Shown here in pieces: positions 12,030 to 24,387 of a DNA stretch of 64,000 bases. The notes beneath the pieces were generated by a model, which did not search any database, was not told where the DNA came from, and worked only from the letters and a program-made list of their open reading frames with translations. This DNA is from Nemertoderma westbladi (lineage: Eukaryota; Xenacoelomorpha; Nemertodermatida; Nemertodermatidae), in contig JAUCBJ010002178.1 in NCBI GenBank assembly GCA_032718475.1, positions 38,219 to 102,218 of the forward strand, read 5' to 3'. Made by a program: the position numbers and the translations under genes. Positions within the stretch are counted from its first letter, which is position 1. Each line of letters opens with the position of its first letter.

Positions 12030-13068
12030 GGAATATTCGGGTATAACTTTTCGCCGTATCCGTATCCGTATCCGTATGTACTGTACATACGCGTATGTGC
12101 GTATGTAATGGATTCCTATGGAGAATAATCCGTATGTGATTTTAAAGATTAGGCATTGCTTACCAGTAAAAAGTGCACAACACACATGCAGACTGAAGAC
12201 AGTTAGGCCTACTTAAAATCGATATGATTTAAAGAGTGCGCCTGCCGCTACCTAATGGCAAATAAACATTGTAGGTCTAGGATGAGTGACCGATGATGTC
12301 CTACAGCCCCGGGATGCGCCACAGCGCTTGTTTTATTATACTAACTGACACTGGACGCCCGGTTGGACTTAGATTAATTACTGGCACCCGGTTGCACTCG
12401 CTGACACGTGGTTTGACTTTTGACTAACTGGCACTAGGTTGGTTGGTCTTGTTGGCATTTGGCTGCATAGGACCTGCTATGGTTAACTAAATACTGGCCC
12501 CGAAACAGCGAAAGTAAAGGTATTATATGTTAATAAATTCACAAAGAAGGACAAACTGGCACGACGGTTTTCAATATCTGTGCGAATGTTTATTCCCTTA
12601 GCATTCTCATTGCTGCTTCTATCAGTCTATACTATGTTAGTACCATATACTGTAGCAACCAACAACATTCTATAGCCAGGTTGGTGGAAAAACAGTTCAA
12701 AAATAAATCAAGGGGTGGTTAGTTTTCCAAGCGGCGTCAAGTAGAGTTAACTGGTTAATATGTGCTGCTACTGCACTGCTGGCGCATCCCGGGCTGGCGG
12801 ACACCGGCTGTGACTCATCCTGGACCTGTGCATTGTTTATTTGACATAAGGTAACGGCGGCAGCCACACTCTTTAAATCACTTAGCTTTAAGTAGGCCAG
12901 CCTGTCTTGTCTGACATCTGCATGTGTGCTGTGCACTTCTTACTGGTCCGCAATGCCTAATGTCTAAAATCACATACGGATTATTCTCCATAGGAATCCA
13001 TTACATACGCACATACGCAAATGCACACGGATACGGATACGGCGAAAAGTTATACCCGGAATATTCTG
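12030..13068. mobile_element. Long-terminal-inverted-repeat element, about 1.04 kb
   Basis: The left part (12030-12320) and right part (about 12780-13068) are reverse complements over about 290 bp. The outer word is GAATATTC(G)GGGTATAAC on both sides, followed by CGTATCCGTATCC repeats, GCGTATGTAATGGATTCC, and later GATGAGT(G/C)AC next to CCCGGGATGCGCC. The core (12320-12780) has no coding frame. The arms contain small indels. The superfamily is unknown and the target duplication was not resolved. Confidence 0.75.
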
Positions 13069-13080
13069 ACATTCAATTAA

Positions 13081-14115
13081 CCCTATTAAACCCCGGGGGG
13101 GGGGGGGGGGGGGGCAATATGACCCCCCCCCCCCCCTGTGGTTTTTTTATTATAATTTTGAAACAAACGCAGCTGGGAATCTACAATTTTATGACTTTTA
13201 CTAAAAATCTATTGTCTTCATAGTAGTGAAAACCGTTTTCAAAAATATTGGGTATTTTTCGAGTTATAGCACCATTTTGTTACACTACTTTTGGCACTTT
13301 TTTTGAGACGTTTTTTGAAAATTACATTTCATTAAATATGAATTGTAACATCTCTATATTTGATTTACACCGGTTTTTGGTGTTAGCAATTGGATGGAAT
13401 TCATATAAATTGATTTAGAAATTTCAAACTTGTTTTTTTCGGCGGGTGCCAAATTTTGGTGCCAGAACCAAATTTTGAAATATGTCAATTTTGAAAATTG
13501 ATTGTTTGAAACTTGTTTTTTTACGCAATTGGGGTTTTTTGGGGTTATGGATTCGATGAAATATATACGAGTTGCACCAAGCGTATAAAACTTTTAGAGG
13601 TTTATGGCTGTTCTGAATTCAATGGAATATATAATTATATAGAATGGAATACAATGGAATATATAATTATATAGATAATACATCTCAATATTATTTATTA
13701 TTCGTAAGTATTTTTCGGAAGTGGATGCAAAATGTGATCCTAGCACCAAATTTTGAAAATTATCAAATATATCAATTGATTGTGTCACCTTATTTGCCAG
13801 CACCAAAATTTGGAAAATAAGCAAATTGATCAGCAGATAGTTACACCTTGTTTCTTGCGTTATACGGGTTTATGAGGGTCCTGAAACCGATGGAATCAAT
13901 AATAACAGCACTGGACATCGCAAACTTGTACTTTTTGGTGATGGGTACGAAATTTGGTGCTAGCACCAAAATTTGCCAAATTACGCCGAAAAATACAAGT
14001 ATCAATGATCTGGCATATTAGAAATGTATTCCATTAGAATCAGCGCCCTAGAAAACCTATAAATGTGAATTTATAGCATCGTATAAGTGAATTAAAAAAT
14101 TTGTGTTTTAACTGT
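13081..14115. mobile_element. piggyBac-like element B, one end lost
   Basis: It starts at a TTAA (13077-13080) with CCCTATTAAACC, a 20-G run (13095-13114) and a 14-C run (13123-13136). From there to about 14115 it matches, as reverse complement, the region 63738 down to about 62570 of element C. The last roughly 340 bp of element C, with its TTAA end, are absent. No transposase frame. Confidence 0.75.
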
Positions 14116-14484
14116 CAGCATGTGTTCATGAAGTTCAGTATGAAATAAGTTAAGTTTGTATGCAATGTTAAGATGTGTATTAAGTTAATAGATTTACGTT
14201 CTTATAACTCCAGCCATCAGATGTTCTTGGGCCAAGTCTGAAACGTCTGTACTTAGTACAGAATCCTGAGAGGAATCGGATTCTCAGAAAAACAATAACT
14301 GCGCATGCGCCAATTTCCACAGGTAGGTCTCTATTGGCATACCTGGGAAGATTGCTCTGATTGGCTAAATAGGCCCAAACAAAGGAATCTCCACGTACAC
14401 AAAGAATCAGCTGACAGATTTCGTCATCTTGGTTCTAATTTCTGACCGATGCGTAGTTCAACAATTTATGCCTTTTTAGAGTAT

Positions 14485-16158
14485 TCAGCGCATTGCGTAA
14501 AAATGACTTGTTATGTCCGGAAAAGCTTTTACAAGCAATGAGACACCTCCAATGTTATATAGTGTCTGGTTGGAGATGTGTGCATTGAACTTGACACAAT
14601 GAACCCGGCGTGGCATTCTTGTGAATGTGCCATCCAGAGATTTGGTGTCCTCAGCAAGAGCCCAACATGGACTCTCATAGAGGAGTACTGGAACTACTGC
14701 TGCTCTAAATAATCGGACCTTAAGTTTCCGATTAATTCTCGGTGACTTCCAAGTCCTGGAAGGCCTATTCAAGGCTGCCCATGCCTTTCCCTTATGTATT
14801 CGAAGGTCCTCACCTGACTTCCGGATCCATGATCCCAGGTAACAGAAATCATCCACATGCTCAAGCATACCATATTTTGAGCTTATGCTCATCCGATCAG
14901 AGACTTGCTGAGGACTTTCAAAGTTAACTGTCAAAATTTTGGTCTTTCTGGAGTTAATAAAAAGACCAAGACAAGAAGCAGCATGTTCTAATGAGCTGAG
15001 GAGCCGTTGGGATCCCTTTAGTGATTCTGAGAGTACTCCTAAGTCATCAGCAAAGTCTGGATCTGTTAGGTACTTGGCAGGATTTCCTCGACTTCTGGAG
15101 CCAGTAGGTGGAGTTATCATCACCCCATCATCATTATGATGATCTAAGGACATGCGTAGAACATAGTCAACAACAATTATGAATAAGAATGGTGCAAGTG
15201 TGTCTCCCTGGAGGACGCCCCATAACACTTCAAATGGTTCTGTGTCACCGTCAACGTAGACACAAATGTTGTCGAACCATCGTATGCATACTGATCTGAT
15301 TGCTGCAATAATTTCATCAGGAATCCCATATAATGAAAGTATGCTGAACATACGTGAGCGAGAGACTGAATCAAAAGCCTTGAAGAAGTCAACAAAGATA
15401 ACAGCCAGATGCCTATCTTTCTTTTTTGATAACTCTTCAATTATCCTTCTAAGTGTCAAAATGGGCTCCATGGTCCCACGACCTTTACGGAACCCATTCT
15501 GATTTCCACGGAGCAGTCTCTCAATGGGATCCCTGATGCGATTTAATAGAATTCTATTGTATAGCTTTGCAGCAATCGAGATCAATGAGATTCCCCGAAA
15601 AGAACCATAGAGTGTTAGGTTGCCCTTCTTGGGAACTAGCACCAACTTATTTGTTTTCATTTCTTGTGGGACTCTTGTTGTACGGTACATGTCTACTATG
15701 ATGGGATAGATGAGCATTAAACACTCAGGTATTTTAAAGACCTCAGGGGGAACACCATCTACTCCACTGGCACGATTGGTCTTAATGCTCTTTGCAGCAG
15801 CCTTCACTTCTGCAAAGGAGATATCGCCAATGGGAATATCTGGGAGTACAGACTCAGACACTTTTACTTATATAAAGTTATCAGGCAACACCCTGTCATT
15901 ATTGAGGAGCTTTTCAAAGTGGGCCTTCCAACCATTGAGGCGATCGGCTGGTGATTCAGCCTTAACCTTGGTGGTTGGTTGGCATTTTCGACCAGCAAGC
16001 AAGTTGATCGATCTCCATGCCTGGGATGATTGCCTGCTGTCGTCAGCATCATTGATGGCATCAACCTGTTGGTTTATAAGCTCCTGTAAATTAACAGAGT
16101 ACTGCCTGTTCAGGGACCTAGGACCTGGGACCAGGGACCTAGGACCATATTGGTCCAA
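14485..16158 (-). pseudogene. RTE-like LINE reverse transcriptase, one in-frame stop
   Basis: The main open frame (15861-14485, 458 aa) covers most of a non-LTR RT: GVDGVPPEVF, FRGISL, NQNGFRKGRGT, IFVDFFKAFDSV (first catalytic Asp), GVLQGDTLAPFLF and DPDFADD (catalytic pair). A C-terminal region with FCYLGSWIRKSGED and LLYESPCWAL follows. These features fit the RTE group. Upstream the same frame continues to 16158 but is broken by a TAA at about 15865-15867. The N-terminal endonuclease is absent, so the copy is 5'-truncated. A degenerate relative is at 1135-1660. Confidence 0.85.
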
Positions 16159-16159
16159 A

Positions 16160-16830
16160 GTATGTCGAATTTTTTTTTATGGTCTACTATAATTATGTTG
16201 AAAGGTGTTTCCAAATCTGAAAACCGCTATTTAATAGCTCTTTTAGTTTTAAAGTTATGTAAATTTCCATTTAGGGAATCCTATTGAAATTACTATTACT
16301 ATGTATAATGAAAGGTCGATTATCTCCAAATATGTTTTTCATGAAATTGTCAACTTTAACACCCTACTACTTCTACAATTTTTGAGTAATTATTCTGAAA
16401 CTTCCTGTGGGTGTCTAGATAGCCACCCTGCGTAAAAGTATCACACAACTTTTCGAAATTTTTTGTTAATAAAATTTAATACTATTTATAAAAAACCTAA
16501 AAATTTGCGTAAATTTGCAGCGCCACCTAGCGGTGCAGAATTATTTCAACAAAATTTCGCCTGATAGATATGTTGCCCCATCTTTGATCTATCATATAAA
16601 ATAAACTTTCATGTGATTAGATTCAAAACTGTAAAAGCCTTAGGGTTTTAAGCGCAACCAAGTTTTTTTTTTGTTAACTAGTATTAACTAATATTAAATA
16701 GCGGAAATAAAATTTCTGAACTGTCATGTAGAATAGCATCTTAGGCACCTATATGCCAAAGTTTAGCCAAAACCAAACAATTTTGAAACGCTGAGAGTGA
16801 TAAATCGAAGAGTTGTCCGAAAATGGTGTA
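16160..16830. other. No recognised gene
   Basis: AT-rich sequence with no recognisable frame. Just inside 16090-16150 the words GGACCTAGGACC and GGGACCAGGGACC form a short local repeat at the 5' border of the RTE copy. The stretch ends in a run of 26 C (16831-16856). Confidence 0.4.
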
Positions 16831-16856
16831 CCCCCCCCCCCCCCCCCCCCCCCCCC

Positions 16857-17840
16857 ATTAAATTAAGTTGAGATAGTGAAATTAAATGTTATAATAAAAA
16901 CAAAAACTAATCCTACAACATTTCACAAAAAAATATTTAAAGATTTTCAGTATCCAAACTGTCTACAGATTTTCACAGCATCGCAGATTTCGCGATCAAT
17001 CATCACAGAAGAGCTTCACCATTTTTTCACTTCTGTTGATCGTGCAGACCTCAAAGCGTCATTTTAGTGGGGGTAGGCACCATGAAAACAACACAAAAAT
17101 TATTATTTCTCGAGATATTCGTCAAAAGGTAAATGATTGCTCAACTTACCATTAGCGCATCAATGAGATAAGGAATATTACAAAAAAAAAGGTGCCTTTA
17201 ATTATTCCACAGAATTAAAAATGTGCTAATTCGATCCGCAATGGTCTCTTTAGTGGGTGTAGACGACATCAAAACGACAGTACTGTTAGTAGTTTTCAAT
17301 ATATTATACGAACAATGTAGATAGGCTCTTTCAAATAACACTCAAATGAGTCGATCAACACTTTGTACTATATCTCGGGAACTAATTATTCTACTGTCGT
17401 TTTGATGGTGTCTACACCAACTAAATCGACGATTGCTGATCGAATTAGCACATTTGTAATTCTGTGGGATAATTAGAAGCACCTTTTTTTGTAATATTCC
17501 AATATATCATTGATGCGCTAATGGTAAATTGAGCTATCATTTACCTTTAGAGGAATATCTCGAGAACTAATAATTCTTGTGTTGTTTTCATGGTGTCTAC
17601 CCCACTAAAATGACGTTTGATATTCAAATGAGACAATTATGAGGCCTGTACGATCAACAGAAGTGAAAAATTGAGAAGTTCTTTTGTTGCGATTGATCAC
17701 GACATCTGCGATGCCTTGAAAATCTGTAGACAGTTTGGATACTGAACATCTTGAAATATTTGTTGTGAAATGTTGTAGGATTAGTCTTTGTTTTGATTAT
17801 AAAATTTTATTTTTACTAACTCAACTTAATTTGAACAAAA
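16857..17840. repeat. Large inverted repeat, arms about 430 bp
   Basis: The left arm (16857-17285) and right arm (about 17388-17840) are imperfect reverse complements, separated by about 100 bp. Landmarks pairing across the dyad are the AAATTAAGTTGAG word and its complement at the outer ends, GTAGGCACCATGAAAACAAC with the matching segment near 17580, and ACGACATCAAAACGACAGTA with its partner near 17395. No coding content. It looks like a palindromic non-autonomous DNA element; a poly-C run abuts the left end. Confidence 0.8.
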
Positions 17841-17944
17841 AAAATGTGTTTGTCCCATCATCTTAGGAATTAATATAAACCAACATTATTACACATACGT
17901 TCCATTCGCCAATCCCATTTATGTCATTATTGGGCCTACTGAAC

Positions 17945-18345
17945 TGTGTCTGCACCACCCCTATATTTCAACTCATATAATTAATTTTTGTGTTAAAAAC
18001 TTCACATTAACAAGATTATCTAGATAAACTACTTCAGGACTGGATATAATAGATCTAACACCTAAAATATGATAACTGAAAATTTACGATGTGACAATTT
18101 TTATAATTTTCCAGTTTTTGAAAAAAAAGAAATGTCTGTACCACCCCTATGCATCAACTCAATCAAAAAATTTTCATAAGTAAATCTTCACAATCACCAT
18201 ATGATTAAATTAAACTACTTGAGGACTGCAAATTTCACATTTGAAAATGGCAGGTTGAAATGCAAAAAAAAACTATCATCATTTTCATCACTATCATCAT
18301 GTCATTTTTCAATATTTTGGGTCTGATGTACCATCCCTTAATTTT
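17945..18345. repeat. Tandem repeat, unit about 186 bp
   Basis: The word GTCTG(C/T)ACCACCCCTAT begins copies near 17947 and 18132, and a diverged start lies near 18320. Each copy contains a TAAACTACTT(C/G)AGGACTG segment. About 2.2 copies. Confidence 0.6.
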
Positions 18346-19425
18346 AATATTTTTTGAAAAAAATTTGTATATAATGTTTTGAGGTGAAATGCAATGGGAA
18401 AATTCACTTGAGCAATGAAAATAAGTGTTTTGTTGAAACACCCTAAGCCACACTTAGGGCAGATTAATTACGTTTTAGGTTAGTAGAGCGCAGTTTTCTA
18501 ATATTGTAATTAATTATACTGCAGGTAATGATAATATGCGACGCTTTTATTCGACATTGAGGGAGAAGTACGTACTAAAAATAATACATACAGTAGGTAT
18601 TAATTTATGCATTGCGTGGTCTTTAGAACTACCGTTTCTACACAAAACCAACATACGTATGAGTCGGATTGTCTCCAGCATATTTCAGAGCTGATTGTAA
18701 GAGTACCGCGGTGAAACGCCAAATACCGGTCATAAGGAACAATCTCATAAAGGTTAAGCTCGCCATCTCGCTGGGGAATCAATCGCCTGGATTATTGCTA
18801 ATAAAGAGGCGACTTTATTTACACAACACCACAGTTACCAGAAGAAAGTCCTGGTGTGGTAAATGTGGCCCAGCGCAGGATATTTTCTGTCGAGGCAAAT
18901 ATTGGGCTTCTATAGCATGAAGCAGGGTTAACAACTGCCAACCAGAAAAGTTGCAGAGTCCATCGAGGTTATGGAAAGGTTATGTTTAGCTGCAAGTCGT
19001 TTTCAAGTCGGAGTCGGACTATTGCGGAGGTGACCATAATGACCCGAAGAACCATTCTTTGTCTAAAGTACTGTACAAAGCCGAGGTACAATACTATAGT
19101 TACAGTAAAAGAGTTAACAGACACTTACAGTAGAGCGTGAAAACAACCACCACGTCTACAGTAAATTTTACTACCTTTGTTTTAGAGATATTTACTGTCA
19201 GCTTGTTGCTTTTCCGTTACCTAAATAACCAGGTAAGTAAAATATAGGACCTCTTTGCAATTAATCTGCAATGATTTAGAGGTAATCCTATGTGTTTTGA
19301 TGTACAATACCTACCGGGACATTATATACACTGTTTGTGTGTATTGTTATTACTTTTTACATAATATATAAATAAATATTATACAGTACAGTATCACCAA
19401 ATAAACAGGATTACTTATTCTAAAT
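18346..19425. other. No recognised feature
   Basis: The short frames show no known motifs. On the minus strand this lies downstream of the poly(A) signal of the lectin gene, so it is probably intergenic. Confidence 0.4.
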
Positions 19426-19429
19426 TTTG

Positions 19430-19435
19430 TTTATT
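19430..19435 (-). promoter_or_regulatory. Candidate poly(A) signal of the lectin gene
   Basis: AATAAA on the minus strand, about 250 bp past the stop codon of the last lectin exon and just past the 3' minisatellite. The hexamer is common in AT-rich DNA, so its use is inferred from position. Confidence 0.4.
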
Positions 19436-19441
19436 TTAGTT

Positions 19442-19722
19442 AAAATTAATTGGAAACTGCGCTTAAACCATCATTACTTCATAAAGTTAATTGGAATAGT
19501 GCGCGTAAAGCCTCACTTTATAAAATTAATTGGAAAAGTGTGCGTAAACCATCATTACTTCATAAAATTAATTGGAAAAGTGCACCTAAACCATCATTAC
19601 TTCATAAAGTTAATTTGAATAGTGCGCATAAACCCTCACTTCATAAAATTAATTGGAATAGTGCGCGTAAACCCCCACTTCATAAAATTAATTTGAATAG
19701 TGCGCGTAAACCCTCACTTCAC
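19442..19722. repeat. 39/42-bp minisatellite derived from the lectin gene's coding end
   Basis: Seven tandem units of 39-42 bp, each containing AATAGTGCGCGTAAA-like and CTTCATAAAATTAATT-like parts. The last unit (19684-19722) is the end of the lectin exon itself: on the minus strand it encodes the final residues EVRVYAHYSN, the TAA stop and a few more bases. The other units lie past the stop, so the 3' UTR is made of copies of the terminal coding segment. Confidence 0.8.
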
Positions 19723-19894
19723 AGATGTTCATTTCTTGACCATTGTCGCTGAAGATAACAACATATCTTCCTCTCTTTCCGTTGCAGTTAATTTGAGTTA
19801 GCCAATTTCCATTTGGAACAGTTCCGCACAAAGGTTCACCATTCCATCTTAGGCCATTCAGCAAAGCTGATGAAACGCTGTTTACAACATGAAC
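19688..19894 (-). CDS. Last exon of a TSP1-fucolectin gene (second half of FTP domain)
   Basis: The minus strand gives 68 codons and a stop. It starts in phase 0 after an AG acceptor (TTATTTAAG) and encodes the C-terminal half of a fucolectin/tachylectin-4/pentraxin-1 (FTP) domain, a calcium-dependent fucose-binding beta-sandwich lectin usually secreted. Hallmarks are GEPLCGTVPNGNW, INCNGKRGRYVVIF and the closing MNICEVRVY. The exon starts exactly where the exon at 52985-52747 stops, both phase 0, and together they give 147 residues, about the usual length of the domain. The reading frame is intact. The intron between would be about 32.8 kb. The alternative is that the two halves come from different paralogues. 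Confidence 0.8.
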   Translation of the reverse strand, partial: VHVVNSVSSALLNGLRWNGEPLCGTVPNGNWLTQINCNGKRGRYVVIFSDNGQEMNICEVRVYAHYSN

Positions 19895-20329
19895 CTTAAA
19901 TAAATAATTTTAAAATAATTACTACCTTTATTCAGTAGGACTCATAGATAAATATAATTATTATAAACTACTGTACATCGCATTCTATAAATCAGATAAT
20001 TGAGATTTGGTCGGTCAAGAGTTAATTGTTTTGAGTTTAATAGTGATTTTTCTGATGCGTGTATGTGAACCTGTATGGGTGGGAAGTTGGATGGATGAGG
20101 AGAGGATACAGAAACTTGGGAATGTGCGAAGGTGGGTGGGAATGTGCAACTACTCGTCACCTTCAAGGCAGGACCCCCTAAGTAGATTTTTCTAGTTATG
20201 AGATAATCGATAAAAACTGTTGATTTTTAAGATTGCCTCAGTTTACTTGTTATTGTGTTTTTTGACAACTAAATATATATAGAATTCATATAACTAAACT
20301 TTCAATTTGATTTAGAATCACCTTTGAAA

Positions 20330-20512
20330 TATATTGCGGTTTTTTTGTAAAAATTCTGACTTATGGTGTTTTGCCAAAATAAGGGGGATCACCGTTTTCT
20401 GGTATTATCCCGTAACTATATGATAGTTGCGGGATATTGCCTAGAAAACAAGGTATCCTCAATTTGGCAAAACACCATAAGTCCGAATTTCTACAAAAAA
20501 CACGCAAAATAT
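20330..20512. repeat. Hairpin MITE, nearly full palindrome
   Basis: TTATGGTGTTTTGCCAAA near 20372 pairs with its complement near 20476, and an inner palindrome (about 20396-20451) pairs GTTTTCT with AGAAAAC and TATCCCG with CGGGATA. The whole segment folds into one imperfect stem. No coding content. Confidence 0.75.
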
Positions 20513-20798
20513 ATCAAATAATAGCCAAGGCCTATCGTGCGTCCTTAATTATTTAGTGCGTAGTGCGCACGTAATACATGTGCGCATTTGTTATTAGTTA
20601 GTACGTGCTATCTAACATGTTAAATAGCACATGGGCAGGTGTTAGTATTACCTGTGGACGCAATAATAACAAATAAACACATACAATATAGCTAACACAC
20701 TTGCGCACATGTTGGAAATTTTTTAATTCAAAATTCTAAAGGCTCCGTAAGTTTTTGATAATTTGGTATTAATTGCTTCTAAAATAAGTACGGGACTG

Positions 20799-21384
20799 TA
20801 TACTGCCGTCCTAAGGCAGACCCATGTAACTTTAATTTTGACGAAAATGAGATATTGGTATCATTTTAAAGCTTACGGCGAGCTCTATCTGGTGGTACTG
20901 TAGAACTTAATAGAGTGCATCTAAACTCTAAAGGGTTTAAAAAGGGGGTAGAATGTACAGTAACTACATTATATGAATTTGTTAAGGCATGCCAAGGCAG
21001 AACCATGTAACCCTAATGTGATAATGACACTCCATGTAAGCGCACACCATGTATCTCATGCGAGTTACATTGTTTTTTTGGGCTTAGGAACAGCTGTTGA
21101 AATTTATATAATTTACATGATGTAATATAATTACTGGTTAGAATTTGTAAGGTAAATCCATGTAACTCGAAAATCAAAATAAAATAAATTGTTTAAATAG
21201 CTAGCTTAAGTTTGGAGCTCTAAGACTTTCTAGGTATTTAAATAAACTATTTGACTGAACTTTAGTTTTGAAAATGTTCACACAGACATTCACATGTTTT
21301 CGTGCAGATTCGATAACTTTAGGTTGATTTTTCTCAAAACTCGATTTTTTGAGTTACATGGTTTTGCCTTAGGAGGACAGTATA
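20799..21384. mobile_element. MITE with about 33-bp terminal inverted repeats
   Basis: The left end TATACTGCCGTCCTAAGGCA and the right end are inverted copies over about 33 bp, including the word CCATGTAACT. The length is 586 bp. Internal copies of the AAGGCAGAACCATGTAAC word occur near 20992. No transposase. The element may duplicate TA, but this is not certain. Confidence 0.7.
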
Positions 21385-22370
21385 GTTAGAATCATGTATC
21401 AATACAAATTGAACAAAATGTAGCCAAATGCAGAACTTTAAGAACAAAATTTAGATTCAAGCAAGCGGAACTATAAGTATAAAAATTAGCCATGATATGT
21501 GGTACTCTACAGTAAGAACAAAGTCTAGCTACAGGGTTACAGCTACGTTAAAGTTAAAGTAAAGTAAACTTACAGTACGTCATGATGAATAATTAAATAC
21601 TGTTTTTTCTACAGTACGTGGCAACATTTTGAGCAACTCTATCAGCAACTTGGTGAGCAGGTCAGGTTGCCGATCAAGTTGCTCTATGTAAACGCGAAGT
21701 TTGTTGCTGTAAAAGATGCCTCATATAACGGAGACTAAAAGTCAATGTCTCAAAATTCAAATTAAGTTGCTAGTTGCTGACCATGAAAAGTCCAGTAGTA
21801 TACCGCCTACCGGATCCTAGTAACGATGTACCTTACTGTAAGATCTAGTAGTGTATACGGGCTCGTACAGTATCTGACAATAAATCCCAGTCCAGGGTGT
21901 CTCAATAAACAGATACTAAGTATGCAAACTACTACTGGCGAGGAACGGAGCCTGGTGTCTATTCTAATACGTGGGTGAATCAAATGCCCGTGCGAACTAG
22001 ACAAAACAGGATACCCGGCCTCTCACCGGTGAGGCAGATGTACAGTCTACAATAACAGACCAAACTCACGGGAAAACAATATCGCAGCGAATCCTAACTA
22101 TCGTTAACAGACCTAAATACCGTAAACTTGCCGCGGTGTGATTTATATGGTTTATATATGAGCTAGTGGATTAACAGACTAGCGTAACAATACTGCCGAC
22201 ATAAAAGACAGTCAAAAGGTAATATGCTCCTTTGCCGTAAATCTAAATACTAAATATCTCCTAAAATTACAAACTACGAATGGTAAAACTACAGAATAGA
22301 TCCTACTGAAAAGTAACTTAAAAGTAATCAATAGCTAGTAGGTCTCGAAAGGGGGTATATATGTTTTAGG
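21385..22370. other. No recognised gene
   Basis: Short frames only. The word AGCAAC / GTTGCT recurs several times in 21625-21780 as a weak local inverted repeat. Nothing else can be supported. Confidence 0.35.
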
Positions 22371-22408
22371 GTGTGTGTGTGTGTGTGTGTAGGTGTGTGT
22401 GTGGGTGT
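22371..22408. repeat. (GT)n microsatellite
   Basis: Alternating GT for about 20 bases, then interrupted GT words. A shorter GT run is at 23178-23200. Confidence 0.9.
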
Positions 22409-22654
22409 TTGTAGAACCCCTAAAGGTCTAACTACACAGCAGCTTTTTAGGCTAAAGTGCTAACTTTTTTAAAGTGCTAATTTAAAGTACTAACCAAACC
22501 TGCCAAATGAATTCTAAAGCCATGATTGGTCCAAATTTGCTTTCAGTTTGGCTGTTAGCACTTTAAAGTTTTTGCAAACTCGGACATGTGTATGTGTATA
22601 TTGCGATGCGCCCCCTAGCGTCTCATGTGTGCATCACTATATTGGCTGAATCCT

Positions 22655-22800
22655 CTGTAGAGCTAACTTTGTGTGTAAATGTTAGCAGTATAACATTTTG
22701 ATAGTAAAGTTAATATAGTGCTAACTGCGCTGTGTAAATGTTAGTAGTAAAATATTTTAAAAGTAAATTGAGTATAATGTAGTGCTAACCTAGTATGAAA
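22655..22800. repeat. Short tandem repeat, unit about 65 bp
   Basis: The words GTGCTAAC...TGTGTAAATGTTAG and AGTAAA...TAAT recur about every 65 bp for slightly over two units. The surroundings (22440-22570) carry related AAAGTGCTAA words. Confidence 0.5.
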
Positions 22801-23068
22801 ATGATGGCAGTCATGATGAACTAATTGATTGCTTTTTATGAGACGTAACAATGTCGTCGAGTTAGCACTTTATAATTTCTGCCATCGCAAAATATTTATC
22901 ACAAACACACTTTCCAATGTTTTGTAAATCAGACAACATAAAGTAAGGCAATGCTTTTTTTATTAACAATAAAATGTCTGGAGTTAGGACTTTATACTGT
23001 ATGATTTCTGCGGTCGCAAAATATTAAAATCAAACACAAAATCCAATAATGGAATCATGAAAAAATGT

Positions 23069-23130
23069 TATATATATTTATTTTAAATATATTATTTAAA
23101 TATATATATTTAAATATATATTTAATATAT
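23069..23130. repeat. Palindromic TA/TTTAAA microsatellite
   Basis: Sixty bases almost purely of A and T, built from ATATATTTAAATATA-like words and self-complementary along their length. Confidence 0.8.
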
Positions 23131-23199
23131 TTTAAATGGTGATTTCTTCTGTGTGTGCGACGGAATATTTCCTGTGTGTAGGTGTGTGTGTGTGTGTGT

Positions 23200-24219
23200 T
23201 ACAAATAAAACAATTTTGGTGAATCTCCGTCGTACTAGGTTGTAGTGATTTTGAGCAAAAACAATACTGGGCGCTAGCTACTAAAATAAGCTAGTCGCGC
23301 TCTGTAGGTTCAATACTTACAAACTGACGTCAAAGCTCTCTCCTCCTTATCCACAACTCAACCGGGCAATTACGGTGTTAGTAACTAAACCCGTGATCGG
23401 CACTAATACCAGATTCTGGTTGTATGATAAGAGAATAGGTCTTAATTGCTACCGTACGTTAGCTGATCTGGTATACTAATTTGATTCTAGAACTTTGTTA
23501 CTGCGATGGTTAGCAGTAAATATCTATCAGTACGTGGCAAGGCGCAGTAGGATGTTAGTAACCTCCCTAGGCCAAGCATGTGCCGGTAGCAGAAACTGCT
23601 CCTTGCCTGATCAAATATTTCGGGCTCAGACAGGTATAAACTACAAAGTGAATCGGTACAGAACTGTCAGTACTGCAAATCACTAAATTATAAAGCGTGT
23701 GCTATCCGCACCTAAAGTGTACTTGCGCGTACTAACGAACAGCAATGGCTCACACCTGTAGGGAATACAGGTTAATCCAGGGATTTGGTACTTGTTCTGT
23801 CTAAATCGGAAATATTTGATCCTACATTTTATGGCGTCCCAGGACGGCGTCACGCTTACACTGATCTATAGGTCTTACTGTGGGCAACGGCGTCAAACAA
23901 AGTCTTACCTTCCTCTGAAGTGGGCGCTGTATGGCAAAAGGGCATTTTCGAATGGGCGTGCGGGCGAATCTAAAGTGGGCGTTAGTGTGTCGTGGACATC
24001 TTTCCCTGCGTTGCTGACGGCCTAACGATTTAGGCAGCCATTTCACAAATGTTCGGCTGTCCCAAAGGTGGACTTAGTAAAATATACATGTTCAAGAGTT
24101 TACAGTATATTTACGTAATTTACAAAACTTATCACTTAACTTTACAATAATTACAAATGTTGTGCAAGATAAGTAAGCAAGTAAATTGTATAGTGATAAC
24201 CGAAGGCTAAACCGCCCTT
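23200..24219. other. Mixed-composition stretch, no recognised gene
   Basis: Two moderately GC-rich patches (about 23490-23700 and 23850-24040) have frames of 60-77 residues with no motif I recognise. Confidence 0.35.
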
Positions 24220-24387
24220 ATATAGCAAATCTGGGACATAGAATCCACTAGAACATTCCAGGACATTCCATGGCCTCACATTGGAGCAATAAGATGTTTG
24301 ATGCCCTATGATTGTCCCAACTCATCATTCCACATGTTGTACGCACCTCATTGGCCTATCTAGTTTAATCAAATCGAAAATTAATAG

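Noticed and set aside
18600-18920. Opposed 60- and 83-residue frames as host exons
   Set aside because: No domain is recognisable and neither has a convincing splice context.
20330-20512. microRNA precursor
   Set aside because: The stem is far longer than a typical precursor and looks like a MITE; no small-RNA evidence is available.
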